Part shown: positions 38,201 through 50,100 of the stretch, in pieces
How positions within the stretch are numbered: the first letter of the stretch is position 1
Layout of the letters: every line of letters begins with the position of its first letter
Source of the DNA: G965202915 sp965202915
Lineage (GTDB): Bacteria > Pseudomonadota > Gammaproteobacteria > Eutrophobiales > Eutrophobiaceae
Reading direction: 5' to 3'
DNA: 64,000 nt
NCBI GenBank assembly: GCA_965202915.1
Contig: OZ241847.1
Span: 310,001 to 374,000 of the forward strand
Position numbers and translations under genes: made by a program
The notes under the pieces: generated by a model
Database searches by the model: none
What the model was told of the DNA's origin: nothing
Seen by the model: the letters and a program-made list of their open reading frames with translations, nothing else

Positions 38201-40708
38201 AATGCCCGTCTGCTGGTCAATACCGCCATCGATATCGGCGGAATCAGGCTGACGGTCGACCTCACCGAGCTCACCTCCGCGGAAAGTCCCGGTTTGTCTC
38301 AGGACGGCTTTATCATCCAGGGCGATGCGCCCGGTGACTATGCAGGCCATAGCGTATCCGGTGCCGGCGACGTCAACGGCGACGGCTTTGCCGACCTCAT
38401 CGTCGGGGCACCCTATGGCGGCGAAGGTGTCGACAACGTCGGCGAGGCCTACGTCGTATTCGGCAAGGCCTCCAACCCACGGGAGATGGATTTGCGCAAT
38501 CTGGCCGCCGCCGACGGCTTTATCATCCGGGGCGAAGGGAGCAATGAAAATGCCGGCTATAGCGTATCCGGTGCCGGCGACGTCAACGGCGATGGTTTTG
38601 CCGACCTCATCATCGGCGCACAACGGGGCGGGAGCAGCGACGGTGGCTACAATGTCGGCGAGGCCTATGTCGTGTTCGGCAAGGCCTCCGACCCATCTGA
38701 TCCATTTGGCAGCCTGGACGTCAACGGCCGCTCGGTCGTGGATTTGAGCAGTCTGGCCGCCGGCGACGGCTTTATCATCCAGGGCGACGTGAGCGATGAT
38801 CGTGCCGGCCATAGCGTATCCGGCGCCGGCGACGTCAACGGTGACGGCTATGCCGACCTCATCGTTGGGGCGCGCCAGGGCGACGACGGTGGCGACAATG
38901 CCGGCGAGGGCTACATCATATTTGGCAAGGCCTCCGACCCATCTGATCCATTTGGCGAAGCGGTCGGCGACCGCCAGGTGATTGATTTGACCGATCTGGC
39001 CGCCGGCGACGGCTTTATCATCCAGGGCGACGTGGGCGGTGACAATGCCGGCCATAGCGTATCCGGTGCCGGCGACGTCAACGGCGACGGCTATGCCGAC
39101 CTCATCATCGGGGCGCCCTTTGGCTACGACGGCGGCCTCAACGCCGGTGAGGCCTACGTCGTGTTCGGCAAACAGAACGACTTTGGCAGCGTGGACGCTA
39201 ACAGCCGCCAGTTCATCGACCTAAGCAGCCTGGATGCGGCGGATGGCTTTATCATTCAGGGCGATATGGCCAACGACCAGGCGGGCAGGCGGCAAATATC
39301 CGGCGCCGGCGACGTCAACGGTGATGGCTATGCCGACCTTATCATCGGCGCCCGTGGCGGCGGCGACGGTGGCCCCAACGCCGGCGAGGCCTACGTCGTA
39401 TTCGGCAAGGTCTCCGACCCATCTGATCCATTTGGCGAAGCGACCGGCGGCCGCCAGGTGATTGATTTGACCAATCTGGTCGCCGGCGAAGGCTTTATCA
39501 TCCAGGGCGACGTGGGCGGTGACAATGCCGGCCATAGCGTATCCGGTGCCGGCGATGTCAACGGCGATGGTTTTGCCGACCTGCTCGTCGGCGCCCCCAG
39601 GGGCGATGATGGTGAGTTTGACGCCGGCGAAGCCTACGTCGTGTTCGGCAAGGCCACCAACTTTGGCAACCTGGACGCGACGACCAACCGCCGGGTCGTG
39701 GATTTGACCGATTTGACCGCCGCCGACGGCTTCACCATCCAGGGCGACACCGACAATGACCGGGCCGGCTATAGCGTATCCGGTGCCGGCGACGTCAACG
39801 GTGACGGCTATGCCGACCTCATCGTCGGCGCGAACCTGGCCGACGTCAACGCCCCCGGCGGCACCAGGACCGATGCCGGCGAGGCCTACGTCCTGTTCGG
39901 AGGCCCGATAGGCCTGGCCACCGAGGCCGCCGCCGCACTCGGCACCGCCGGCGACGACCTCCTGAACGCCGCCGGCGCGGCGACGGTAGTGCTCGCCGGT
40001 GCCGGCGATGACGTGCTGAATATAGACGGCTTCAGCGATACCGACCTGCTCAGGTTTGACGGCGGCAGCGGCACCGACACCCTCAGCCTGGCCAACCCCG
40101 ATGCCGACATCGACCTGGCCCTGGACCTGAGCTCCCTCGCCGATACCCGCCTGAGTAGCATAGAGCGCATAGACCTCAGTGGAGAAGCTGACAATAGCCT
40201 GACTCTCACTCGTCTGGACCTGCTGAATCTGTCCGAGGTACGTACCGAAGGTCGTGCCGAGCTAAGAGTTGACGGCAACGCCGGCGACAGCGTCACCGCC
40301 AACGATGACGGCTGGATAAAGGGTACCGACGTTACGATAGAAAGCACCACCTACAACGTCTTCGACAACGGCAACGTCCGCCTGCTGGTCAATACCGCCC
40401 TGACGCTGGGCGGCACTTTACCGACGACCAGCCCCGCCACCAGCACCAGCACACCCACCATGCCCACCATGGCTGAGGTCCTGCAAAAATATGCCACGGG
40501 CGATACCGTCGATATCCGTGCCCTCATCGACGACCTGCCGCCGGAGGACGAGGCACAAAAGCGCAAGCGCCTGGAAGATGAGCTGGCGATGCTGGGACCC
40601 TTGCCCGCGGCAAAGGCAGCCATGGAACTCGCGGAACCGACGCCAGTAGCCGAGCCCGATGCCGACCTGTTCGACCTGCCACCGCTGATCCCGGATGATG
40701 GCGCGTAG
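32207..40708 (+). CDS. Giant FG-GAP protein 2 (three 7-repeat beta-propeller blocks)
   Basis: An uninterrupted 2833-residue protein. The N-terminus is shared with the paralogues, then a Pro-rich linker encoded by palindromic repeats (TNPPDKEGQG, PPQPPLSEG), two dockerin-like calcium loops, and a CSPG/cadherin-like domain. FG-GAP blocks lie at about 33520-35150, 36060-37690 and 38240-39890, each of exactly seven repeats (21 total). Each block ends with the closing module VLFGGPAGL... GDDVLNIDGF... GGSGTDTLRL... NVFDNGNARLLVNTA. The tail is DLFDLPPLIPDDGA. Seven FG-GAP repeats form one integrin-alpha-type propeller, so three propellers are inferred. There is no poly-G tract, so expression is not switched that way. 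No signal peptide; the export route is not visible. Confidence 0.9.
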   Translation: MTDKVKPKGLRPLSLTHPITTPLAALLPVTGAGNRIYRAEEATAPAEAQNLLLLNPAATESTSPNVVLALQPVPIILPLGLSTGLSTALSKALSTDSTADEPQSAGLPASGMLPPTGLLHALTTNPPDKEGQGRGETFSELHRAFTELHRGLAEQHQPPQPPLSEGSFSQQRPYEVAFQTGSMLSVPLNLNQDDVVNPQDAQALYYLALPQSPANLTTLLSNLNVANPDQDVATRLAALNLLGGIDTVAVPMLDLNRDGVIDLLDVRVLYYALRFEDILRASPSLRETLLGDLTTEDNALPADGRDTVYIDLLERVADLFPVVTTGDRAIEVGTGASYTLTTADLSARDPNDADLALRWTVTTAPANGRLALSTTPGTAIDAGMGFTQAQLEAGEVVYVHDDSNSASDGFTLQVADDGGLPLQAAEPVIVSIDVTRKLDSIDLSELTMADGFIIQGDAVGDRAGVSVSGAGDVNGDGFADLIVGAALGDDGGDNAGEAYVIFGQAADSGSPDGNPPRIVDLTNLGAGDGFIIQGDAVGDRAGENVSGAGDVNGDGFADLIVGAFFGDDGGDNAGEAYVVFGKQDDFGSADSTGRRVVDLERLAPEDGFIIEGDAPDDRAGVSVSGAGDVNGDGFADLIVGAYRGDVTTSDGNTRNNVGEAYVVFGKQDDFGDEVSNPLEDGVNMVIRRVIDLDELATGDGFIIRGDAAGDRAGVSVSGAGDVNGDGFADLIVGAALGDDGGDNAGEAYIVFGKASDTDLRVVDLDGLAPADGFVIQGHAANDRAGASVSGAGDVNGDGFADLIVGAYYSDDGGPNAGEAYVVFGKQDGFGNMRGNRRVVDLTNLAAGDGFIIQGYEDDDNAGRSVSGAGDVNGDGFADLIVGAYYGDDVGTSAGEAYLVFGKASDFGDTDGRNRQIVVLDGLTPEDVFIIQGDAAGDRAGISVSGAGDVNGDGFADLIVGANRADVTKSEGDTRDDAGEAYVLFGGPAGLSTEAAAVLGTDGNDVLNADGAATVVLAGAGDDVLNIDGFGATDLLRFDGGSGTDTLRLANTDIGLSLDLRTLADTRLSSIEHIDISGGGPGMNNNSLRLTRLDLLNLSEVRTRGADGSEASRAELRVDGNTGDRVTIDGAWIEASNTQDIGTTTYNVFDNGNARLLVNTAVTVEVVMSEAPTTAGDGALRAFEGGSYTLTPDDLSASDPDNDADTLTWTVTTAPANGRLALSGDLATPIDADMGFTQRQLEAGEVVYVHIGTDDSDDSFVVRVMDDQGNQADPVTVNVAIADLLGNIDLSELTVADGFIIQGDGVGDRAGISVSGAGDVNGDGFADLIVGARNGDDGGTDAGEAYVVFGKASTPRVVDLTNLAAGDGFIIQGDMPGDNAGVSVSGAGDINGDGYADLIVGARNGDDGGTDAGEAYVVFGKASGPSDPFGSLDSTDRRVVDLERLASEDGFIIQGEAGGDEAGISVSGAGDVNGDGFADLIVGANLADVTNSGPTRSGAGEAYVVFGKASGFGNDVRIPLSDGTTMVDRRVIDLTSLAAGDGFIIQGDAPFDNAGYSVSSAGDVNGDGYADLIVGAYRGDDGGIDAGEAYVVFGKAFGFGNLMGRRRVIDLESLAAGDGFIIQGDAVDDRAGVSVSSAGDVNGDGYADFIVGASRAGEAYVVFGKVSGRSDPFGSPIGGRRVIDLESLGAGDGFIIQDDAVDDRAGYSVSSAGDVNGDGYADLIVGAYRGDDGGTDAGEAYVVFGKASGPSDPFGSPMGGRRVIDLESLGAGDGFIIQGDAPFDNAGYSISSAGDVNGDGFADLLVGATGADVIKSVGGVRRTVFDAGETYVLFGGPAGLGTEADALGDNVLNADGMATVVRAGAGDDVLNIDGFTTADLISFDGGTGTDTLRLNGAGLSLDLSILPDTRLISIERIDLNGGGPSGSMNNTLTLTRLDLLSLSEVRTKGTVSTQEGTEGRAELRVDGNAGDRVATADNGWVPRGREEIADVLYNVFENGNARLLVNTAIDIGGIRLTVDLTELTSAESPGLSQDGFIIQGDAPGDYAGHSVSGAGDVNGDGFADLIVGAPYGGEGVDNVGEAYVVFGKASNPREMDLRNLAAADGFIIRGEGSNENAGYSVSGAGDVNGDGFADLIIGAQRGGSSDGGYNVGEAYVVFGKASDPSDPFGSLDVNGRSVVDLSSLAAGDGFIIQGDVSDDRAGHSVSGAGDVNGDGYADLIVGARQGDDGGDNAGEGYIIFGKASDPSDPFGEAVGDRQVIDLTDLAAGDGFIIQGDVGGDNAGHSVSGAGDVNGDGYADLIIGAPFGYDGGLNAGEAYVVFGKQNDFGSVDANSRQFIDLSSLDAADGFIIQGDMANDQAGRRQISGAGDVNGDGYADLIIGARGGGDGGPNAGEAYVVFGKVSDPSDPFGEATGGRQVIDLTNLVAGEGFIIQGDVGGDNAGHSVSGAGDVNGDGFADLLVGAPRGDDGEFDAGEAYVVFGKATNFGNLDATTNRRVVDLTDLTAADGFTIQGDTDNDRAGYSVSGAGDVNGDGYADLIVGANLADVNAPGGTRTDAGEAYVLFGGPIGLATEAAAALGTAGDDLLNAAGAATVVLAGAGDDVLNIDGFSDTDLLRFDGGSGTDTLSLANPDADIDLALDLSSLADTRLSSIERIDLSGEADNSLTLTRLDLLNLSEVRTEGRAELRVDGNAGDSVTANDDGWIKGTDVTIESTTYNVFDNGNVRLLVNTALTLGGTLPTTSPATSTSTPTMPTMAEVLQKYATGDTVDIRALIDDLPPEDEAQKRKRLEDELAMLGPLPAAKAAMELAEPTPVAEPDADLFDLPPLIPDDGA

Positions 40709-40724
40709 CCGTTAACGGACTACC

Positions 40725-41007
40725 GGAGCCCGTGACTCCCGTCGCGGGTAAAACACACACCCAGTACGCCGGATTCCCCAATCACCCCGGATTCCCGAAC
40801 TGCACCAGGCCTTTGCCGAACAACCCCCCAACCCCCCCTTATCAGGGGGCTACCGAACCACCCCCAACCAACCACCCCCCTGACAAGGGGGGCAGGGGGG
40901 TTCGAGCAACACCGGCACCTTGCTCAAACTGCACCGCAAGCCTTGCTGAGTTGCGGGTTGACGATATTGTTGATTTTAATATACCCGCGACGGGAGTCAC
41001 GGGCTCC
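40725..41007. repeat. Island repeat element, copy 3, complete
   Basis: Left end 40725-40749 and right end 40983-41007 are exact inverted repeats of 25 bases. The 283-base copy is the longest complete one. It holds two C/G palindromes (about 40836-40858 and 40876-40902) in the same order as copy 0. With the iterons below it fills the 446-base gap between giant genes 2 and 3. Confidence 0.9.
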
Positions 41008-41046
41008 TTTGGCGTTCAAGCAAACGCGAGCAACTTGAATCCCCAA

Positions 41047-41120
41047 AATTCAGCCTATATAATTCAGCCTATATAATTCAAGTTATAAAATTCAGGCTAT
41101 ACTATAATACGGAACCTTCC
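41047..41120 (+). promoter_or_regulatory. Promoter with four 14-bp iterons for giant gene 3
   Basis: Four consecutive 14-bp units (41047-41102), the first two identical (AATTCAGCCTATAT), end on the -10 TATAAT (41103-41108). It is followed by the dyad GGAACCTTCC (41111-41120). One unit more than in gene 2. There is no separate -35 box. Confidence 0.55.
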
Positions 41121-41154
41121 ATATATTTTTAATGGCTTTAATGAGGTACACAAT

Positions 41155-44100
41155 GTGACCGACAAAGTAAAACTCAAAGGCCCGCTGGGACGTCCTCTAT
41201 CTCTCACGAATCCCCTGATGACCCTGTCACCGGTGATGGGCGCAGGCAACCGCATCTACCGAGCTGAGGAGGCGACCGCGCCCGCCGAGGCCCAAACCTT
41301 ACTGCTGCTGAGTCCGTCGGCCGAGTCGACGTCCCCGGCCGTGGTCTTGGCCCCCCAACTTGTGCCGGTCATTCTGCCGCTGGGCCTGAGCCCGGATAGC
41401 CCGGATAAGGCTGAGCCGCAAAGCGCCGGCCTGCCTGCTTTAGGCACGCTGCTGGCCACGGGCTTTACGGCACCAACCCCCCAACCCCCCTTATCAGGGG
41501 GACTATCGAGCCATAGCCAGGCAACCAACCCCCCTGATAAGGGGGGGGCAGGGGGGGTCTCCAAACTGCACCGCGGCCTGGCCGAGCAACACTGGGACCT
41601 TCCTGATCAATACCGGGACCTCTCCGAGCCGCTCGCACTCCTTGCCCTGACTTCGGAGACCCAGCAGCGCCCGTATGAAGTGGCGTTCCAGACCGGCCCG
41701 GTGCTATCGGTGCCGCTGAACCTGAGCCAGGATGACGTCGTCAACCCGCAGGACGCCCAGTTCCTGTATTACCTGGCCCTGCCTCAGGCCCCAACCAACC
41801 TGAGCACACTCCTGAATAGCCTCAGCGCTACGCCCTTGAGCGACGTGCGCCTGGCCGAGCTGACGAGCCTGGATTTGACCACCATCATCCCGGACCTGAA
41901 CAATGATACCCTCACCAACCTGCTGGACGTGCGGGTGCTGTACTATGCCCTGCGGTTTGAGGACATCCTGCGCGCCAGCCCCAGCCTGCGGGAAACCCTG
42001 CTCGGCGACCTGACCACCGAAGACAATGGCCTCGATGCCGACGGCCGGGATACAGTGTACATCAACCTGCTGGACCGAGTGGCGGACCTGTTCCCGGTGG
42101 TCACCACCGACGACGGCGCCATTGAAGTCGATACCGGCACCAGCTACGCCCTCACCACGGACGACCTCAGCGCCCGCGACCCGGACGATGCCGGCGCCGC
42201 CCTGAGCTGGACGGTCACGACCGCTCCGACAAGCGGCCAACTGGAACTGAGCACGGACCCGGACACGGCCATCATGAGCTTTACCCAGGCCCAGCTTGAG
42301 GCCGGTGAGGTGCTCTATGTCCATACCGGCACTGATAATACCGGTGACAGCTTTGCAGTACAGGTGGCGAACCCGGCCGACCCGGAGGGCACCGCGCCGG
42401 TCCCGCCGGTGACGCTGACCGTGACCGTCTCCACCCCGGCGGATATGGCCCCGACCGCAGTGACGCTGAACAATGTGGTGCCGCCATTGGCCGAGGACGC
42501 CGACGTCAGCACCCGCACACGGGTCGCCGATATTGCCGTCACCGATACCGATCTCGGCCCGCGCGACCTGGAGCTGATTGGTCCCGACGCGGCGCTGTTT
42601 GAGCTCGGCGATGACCCTGTGACCGGTATGCCCATGCTGTTCCTGATAGCCGGTGCGGCGCTGGACTTTGAGACCAACCCGACCCTGGAGGTCACCGTGC
42701 AGGCGGCGCTCAACCCGTCGGAGGCGACTGCCGACCTGAGCCTTGCGCTCACCGACGCGAACGAGGCGCCGACCACGGACGGTGATGGTGAGTTCATGGT
42801 GGTTGAAGGCGCAAGCCATGTGCTGACCGTGGAAGACCTGACGGCGACGGACATAGATATAGGCGACGGTGCGGCCGATCTCACCTGGACGTTCATCAGC
42901 GGTGGCCAACCGGCAAACGGACGCCTGGAACTGAGCGGTACGCCCATCACCCCGGGCACGGCCATCGACTCATTCACCCAGCAGCAGCTTGAGGCGGGCG
43001 AGGTGGTGTACGTGCATGATGACAGTAATACCCTCTCAGATAGTTTCACGCTGCAGGTGGAGGACGACGGGGGTCTCCAGGCCGCCGACCCGGTTATTGT
43101 GAGTATCGATATCACGCGCAAACTCGATAGCATAGACCTGTCTGAGCTCAGCGTGGCGGATGGTTTTGTTATCCAGGGTGGTATGGGCGGTGACCGTGCG
43201 GGCCAGAGCGCATCCGGTGCCGGCGACGTCAACGGCGACGGCTTTGCCGACCTGATTGTCGGGGCGCGCTTTGGAGACGATGGTGGCACCGATGCCGGCG
43301 AGGCCTACGTCGTATTCGGCCGGGCCGCCGACTCGGGCGATACCTCCCCAGGGGTCATCGATTTGACCAACCTGGCCCCGGCGGCCGGCTTTATCATCCA
43401 GGGTGATGCGAATAATGACTTTGCGGGCTTTAACGTATCCGGTGCCGGCGACGTCAACGGCGACGGCTTTGCCGACCTCATCGTCGGGGCATACGGGGGC
43501 GACGACGGTGGCACCGATGCCGGCGAGGCCTACATTGTATTCGGCAAACAGGACAACTTTGGCAGCCTGATGGGCCGCCGCCGGTCCATAGACCTGGAAA
43601 GTCTGACCCCGGAGGACGGCTTTATTATCCAGGGCGATGCGCCCGGCGATGGTGCGGGCTTTAGCGTATCCGGTGCCGGCGACGTCAACGGCGACGGCTT
43701 TGCCGACCTGATTGTCGGGGCACGCTTTGGCAACGACGGTGGCGACTTGGCCGGCGAGGCCTACATCGTATTCGGTAAAGAGAACGACTTTGGCAATGAC
43801 GTCAGAATCACTCTTTCGGGCAGCAGCACGGTTGTCCGCCGGGTCGTGGATTTGACCAACCTGGCCCCGGAGGACGGCTTTATCATCCAGGGCGACACGT
43901 TCAGAGACAATACAGGCGTGAGCGTATCCGGTGCCGGCGACGTCAACGGCGACGGCTTTGCCGACCTCATCATCGGGGCATACGGGGGCGGCGATGGTGG
44001 CAACTTGGCCGGCGAGGCCTACGTCGTGTTCGGCAAACAGGACGACTTTGGCGACGACGTCAGCATCACCCTTTCGGGCGGGAGCACGGTTGTCCGCCGG

Positions 44101-47100
44101 GTAATTGATTTGACCAATCTGGCCCCGGCGGCTGGCTTTATCATCCAGGGCGATGCGCCCGGCGATGGTGCGGGCTTTAGCGTATCCGGTGCCGGCGACG
44201 TGAATGGCGACGGTTTTGCCGACCTCATCATCGGGGCACCCTCTGCCGACGTCAATACGCCCGATAGCAACAGGGGAGACGCTGGCGAGGCCTACGTCGT
44301 GTTCGGCAAAGAGGATGACCCATCTGATCCATTTGGCAGCCTGGACAGTACCAACCGCCAGGTCGTGGATTTGACCAATCTGGCCCCGGAGGACGGCTTT
44401 ATCATCCAGGGTGACGCGGGCGGTGACTATGCGGGCAGAAGAGTATCTGCCGCCGGCGACGTGAACGGTGATGGTTTTGCCGACCTCATCGTCGTGGCAA
44501 ACAAGGGCGACGACGGTGGCGACAACGCCGGCGAGGCCTATCTGGTGTTCGGCAAGGCCTCCGGCCCATCTGATCCATTTGGCAGTCTGATGGATGGTCG
44601 CCGGGTCGTGGATTTGGATGCGCTGGCCCCGGAGGACGGCTTTATTATCCAGGGCGACGCGCCCAATGATCGTGTGGGCACTGGCGTATCCGCCGCCGGC
44701 GACGTCAACGGCGACGGCTTTGCCGACCTCATAGTCGGGGCAGGCCTTGCCGACGTCACCACCTCCGAGGGCGACACCAAGATCGACGCCGGCGAAGCCT
44801 ACGTCCTGTTCGGCGGCCCGGCCGGTCTGAGCTCCGAGGCGGCCGCGGTGCTGGGCACGGACGGCAACGATGATCTGAATGCCGACGGTGCTGACAGTGC
44901 CTCCGGCGAGGCCACGGTGGTGCTCGCCGGCGCCGGCGATGACGTGCTGAATATAGACGGCTTCGGCGATAACGATCTGCTCAGGTTTGACGGCGGCAGC
45001 GGCACCGACACCCTCAGCCTGGCCAACCCCGATGCCGACACTGGCCTGGACCTGGATCTGAGCACCCTCGCCGATACCCGCCTGAGCAGCATAGAGCGCA
45101 TAGACCTCAGTGGAAACGCTGATAACAGCCTGACCCTGACTCGTCTGGACCTGCTGAACCTGTCCGAGGTACGCACCGAAGGTCGCGCCGAGTTGCAGGT
45201 TGATGGCAACGCCGGCGACCACGTCAACATCATTGGCGACTGGATGGAGGGAAGCATGCAGGATATAGGCGGCACCATGTATAACGTGTTCGACAACGGC
45301 AATGCCCGCCTGCTGGTCAATACCGCCGTGAATGTCGAAATCCCACGCCGCATCGGCAACATAGACCTGACCGAGCTCACCACCGCGGACGGTTTTATCA
45401 TTCAGGGCGACGCGGAGGGCGACTGGGCAGGCGTAAGCGTATCCGGTGCCGGCGACGTCAACGGCGATGGCTTTGCCGATCTCATCGTCGGGGCGAGCTT
45501 TGGCGACGACGGTGGCACCGATGCCGGCGAGGCCTACGTCATATTCGGCCAGGCCGCCGACTTGGGTAGCCGGGACGGTACCCACCCGCGGGTGGTGGAT
45601 TTGACCAATCTGGCCGCCGGCGACGGTTTTATCATCCAGGGCGACGCGGAGGGCGACCGGGCAGGCGTAAGCGTATCCGGTGCCGGCGACGTCAACGGCG
45701 ACGGCTTTGCCGACCTCATCGTCGGGGCGCACCGGGGCGACGATGATGGGCGCAGTGCCGGCGAGGCCTACGTCGTGTTCGGCAAGGCGTCCCATCCACG
45801 GCTGATAGACCTGGAAAGCCTGGCCCCGGAGGACGGTTTTATCATCCAGGGTGATGAGGGCTATGACAATGCGGGTATAAGTGTATCCGGCGCCGGCGAC
45901 GTCAACGGCGACGGCTTTGCCGACCTCATCGTCGGGGCGTACCGGGGCGACGACGGGGGTAACGAGGCCGGCGAGGCTTATCTGGTGTTTGGCAAACAGG
46001 ACGGCTTTGGCGACGACGTCGGCAACACCCTTGAAGACGGCATGACCATGGTTGACCGCCGGGTGGTGGATTTGACCAATCTGGACGCCGGCGACGGCTT
46101 TATCATCCAGGGCGACGTGGGCGGTGACCGGGCGGGCGGGAGCGTATCCTCTGCCGGTGACGTGAACGGCGATGGCTATGCCGACCTGCTGGTCGGGGCG
46201 CCCAAGGGCGACGACGGTGGCAATGAGGCCGGCGAGGCCTATCTGGTGTTTGGCCAGGCGTCCACCCCACGGGTGATTGATTTGACCAATCTGGGCGCCG
46301 GCGACGGCTTTATCATCCGGGGCGATATGGACAATGACAATGCGGGCGTGGGCGTATCTTCTGCCGGTGACGTCAACGGCGATGGTTTTGCCGACCTCAT
46401 CATCGGGGCGAATTTGGCCGACGTCAGCACGTCCGATGGCAACGCCAGGACCGATGCCGGCGAGGCCTATGTTGTGTTCGGCAAGGCCTCCGGCTTTGGC
46501 AGCGTGATAGATTTAACCAATCTGGCCGCCGGCGACGGCTTTATCATCCAGGGCGATGAGGCGGATGACCGGGCGGGCGTGAGCGTATCTTCCGCCGGCG
46601 ACGTCAACGGTGATGGCTATGCCGACCTGCTCGTCGGGGCATATAGGGGCGACGACGGTGGCAACGATGCCGGCGAGGCGTATCTGGTGTTTGGCAAGGC
46701 CTCCGCCCCATCTGATCCATTCAGCAGTCTGGACACCGACACCAACACCAACCGCCGGGTCATCGATTTGAATGCGCTGGCCCCGGAGGACGGCTTTATT
46801 ATCCAGGGCGGTGCGCCTGGTGACTATGCGGGTGTGAGCGTATCCGCCGCCGGCGACGTCAACGGTGACGGCTTTGCCGACCTCATCGTCGGGGCATACC
46901 TTGCCGACGTTCCCGTCTCCGGTTTTGGCAACACCAAAATCGATGCCGGCGAGGCCTACGTCTTGTTCGGCGGCCGGGCCGGTCTCAGCACCGAGGCCGG
47001 CGCGGTGTCGGGCACGGACGGCGACGACGTCCTGAACGCCGACGGCCGGGCCACGGTGGTGCTCGCCGGTGCCGGCGATGACGTGCTGACGATAGACGGC

Positions 47101-50100
47101 TTTGGCGACGCCGACCTGCTCAAGTTCGATGGCGGCAGCGGCACCGATACCCTGCGTCTGAACGGTGCCGGCCTGAGCCTGGATCTGAGTACCCTCGCCG
47201 ATACCCGCCTGAGCAGCATAGAGCGCATAGACCTCAGCGGTGGTGCCCCAGGGGGTAGCATGAGTAACAGCCTGAACCTCAGACGTCTGGACCTGCTGAA
47301 TCTATCCGAGCTCAGAACCCGGGGTACCGATGGTACCACGGGCACTGTGAGTAACGATGCCAGCCGCGCCGAGTTGCGGGTCGATGGCAACGCCGGCGAC
47401 CGCGTTGCCATCGATACCGACTGGATGGAGGGAAGCAGGCAAGAGATAGACGGCGTCATGTATCGGACCCTCGACAACGGCAATGCCCGCCTGCTGGTCA
47501 ATATCGCCGTGGCCGTGGACGAGGTGCTGCCGACCACGGGCGGCGATGGCACGTTCCGAGTGTTTGAGGGCAGAAGCTATACCCTGACCCAGGACGACCT
47601 CAGCGTCCGCGACCTGGACGATGACGCCGCCGCCCTGATCTGGACGGTCACGACCGCCCCCGACTCGACCAGGGGCCGCCTGGCACTGAGCGACGACCCG
47701 GACGTGGCCATCTCGAGATTCACCCAGCAGCAGCTTGAGGATAGCGAGGTGGTGTACGTCCATATCGGCAGTGATGATACCGATGATAGCTTTGTAGTAC
47801 GGGTGATGGACGACGAGGGGAACCAGGCCGACCCGGTCACGGTGAACGTCGTTATCGCGGGTAAGCTCGACAACATAGACCTCACCGAGCTCACCACCGC
47901 GGATGGTTTTATTATTCAGGGCGATGCGCCCTTTGACTATGCGGGCGGGAGCGTATCCGGTGCCGGCGACGTCAACGGCGATGGCTTTGCCGACCTCATC
48001 GTCGGGGTGCGCTTTGGCGATGACGGTGGCGCCTCTGCCGGCGAGGCCTACGTGGTGTTCGGTAAGTCGTCCAACCCACGGGTCGTGGATTTGACCAATC
48101 TGGCCGCCGGGGACGGCTTTATCATCCAGGGTGATGAGGCCAGTGACCGGGCGGGCAGGAGCGTATCCGGTGCCGGCGACGTCAACGGCGATGGCTATGC
48201 CGACCTCATCGTCGGGGCAAGCCAGGGCGATGACGGTGGCAACAATGCCGGCGAGGCCTACGTGGTGTTCGGCAAGGCGGGCGGCCCATCTGATCCATTT
48301 GGCAGCCTGGACAGTACCGACCGCCGGGTGATCGATTTGACCAGCCTGGCTGCTACCGATGGCTTTATCATCCAGGGCGATATGAACTTTGACTATGCGG
48401 GCGGGGCCGTATCCGGTGCCGGCGACGTCAATGGCGACGGCTTTGCCGACCTCATCGTCGGGGCGGGCCAGGGCGACGATGGTGCCACCGAGGCCGGCGA
48501 GGCCTACGTCGTGTTCGGCAAGGCGGGCGGCCCATCTGATCCATTTGGCAGCCTGGACAGTACCGACCGCCGGGTGATTGATTTGACCAATCTGGCCGCC
48601 GGGGATGGCTTTATCATCCAGGGCGACTCGGTCGGCGACATTACGGGCGGGTTCGTATCCGGCGCCGGCGACGTGAACGGCGACGGTTTTGCCGACCTCA
48701 TCGTCGGGGCATCCGGTGGTGACGACGGTGGCACCAATGCCGGTGAGGCCTATCTGGTGTTTGGCAAGGCCTCCGGCTTTGGCGACGACGTCAGCACCAC
48801 CCTTGAAGACGGCACCACCATGGTTATCCGGCGGGTGATTGATTTGACTGGGCTGGCCGCTGCGGACGGCTTTATCATCCAGGGCGATGCGGAAGGTGAC
48901 TATGCGGGCGGGGCCGTATCCGGCGTCGGTGACGTGAACGGCGACGGCTTTGCCGATCTGCTCGTCGGGGCGCGCTCCGGCGACGACGGCGACATCAGTG
49001 CTGGCGAGGCCTATTTGGTGTTTGGCAAGGCCTCCGACCCATCTGATCCATTCGGCAGCGCAGATAGTAGCAGCCGCCAGGTCGTGGATTTGACTAAGCT
49101 GGCCCCGGAGGACGGCTTTATCATCCGGGGTGATTTTTTCCGTGACCGGTCAGGCGGGGCCGTATCCGGCGCCGGCGACGTCAACGGCGACGGCTTTGCC
49201 GATCTGCTCGTCGGGGCGCGCGATGTCGACAATATTAGCAACATTGCCGGCGAGGCCTATCTGTTGTTTGGCAAAGCCTCCGGCTTTGGCAGCGTGGATG
49301 GTAGCAGCCGACAGGTCGTGGATTTGACTGGGCTGGCCCCGGAGGACGGCTTGATTATCCAGGGCGATGCGCGTGGTGACAATGCGGGCTTTAGCGTATC
49401 CGCCGCCGGTGACGTCAACGGTGACGGTTTTGCCGACCTCATCGTCGGGGCGAATCTGGCCACCAGGACCAACGCCGGCGAGGCCTATGTCCTGTTCGGC
49501 GGCCCGGCCGGCCTGAGCACCGAGACCGCCGCCGGCGACGGCGTCCTGAACGTCGACGGTATGGCCACGGTGGTGCTCGCCGGCGCCGGTGATGACGTGC
49601 TGAATATAGACGGCTTCGGCCCCGCCGACCTGCTCAGGTTCGACGGCGGTGGCGGCACCGACACCCTGCGCTTGAACGGTGCCGGTCTGAGTCTGGACCT
49701 GAGCACCCTCGCCGATACCCGCCTGATCAGCATAGAACGGATAGACCTCAGCGGTGGCGGCGCAGGCCCAGGTGGTAGCATGAATAACAGCCTGATCCTA
49801 ACTCGTCTGGACCTGCTGAGCCTGTCCGAGGTACGTACCGAGGGTCGTGCCGAGCTGCGGGTTGATGGTAACTCCGGCGACCGCGTCAGCACCGATGACG
49901 GCGGCTGGGTACGGCAGGCTAACGTCATGAGAGACGACACCATGTATAGTGTGTTCGACAACGGCAATGCCCGCCTGCTGGTCAATATGGCTATCGATAT
50001 CAGCGGCGTGGACGAGGCACCAACCGCGGTGACGCTGACCCCTACGATGACCGAATTTACCGAAAACGCCAATATCACCGTACCCATCAAGGTCGCCGAT

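Noticed and set aside
43036..45795. 919-residue minus-strand ORF opposite giant gene 3 (and similar long antisense ORFs at 38090-39055, 33767-34540, 50698-51855)
   Set aside because: They are antisense shadows of the GC-rich FG-GAP repeats: periodic, no start signals, no recognisable domains.
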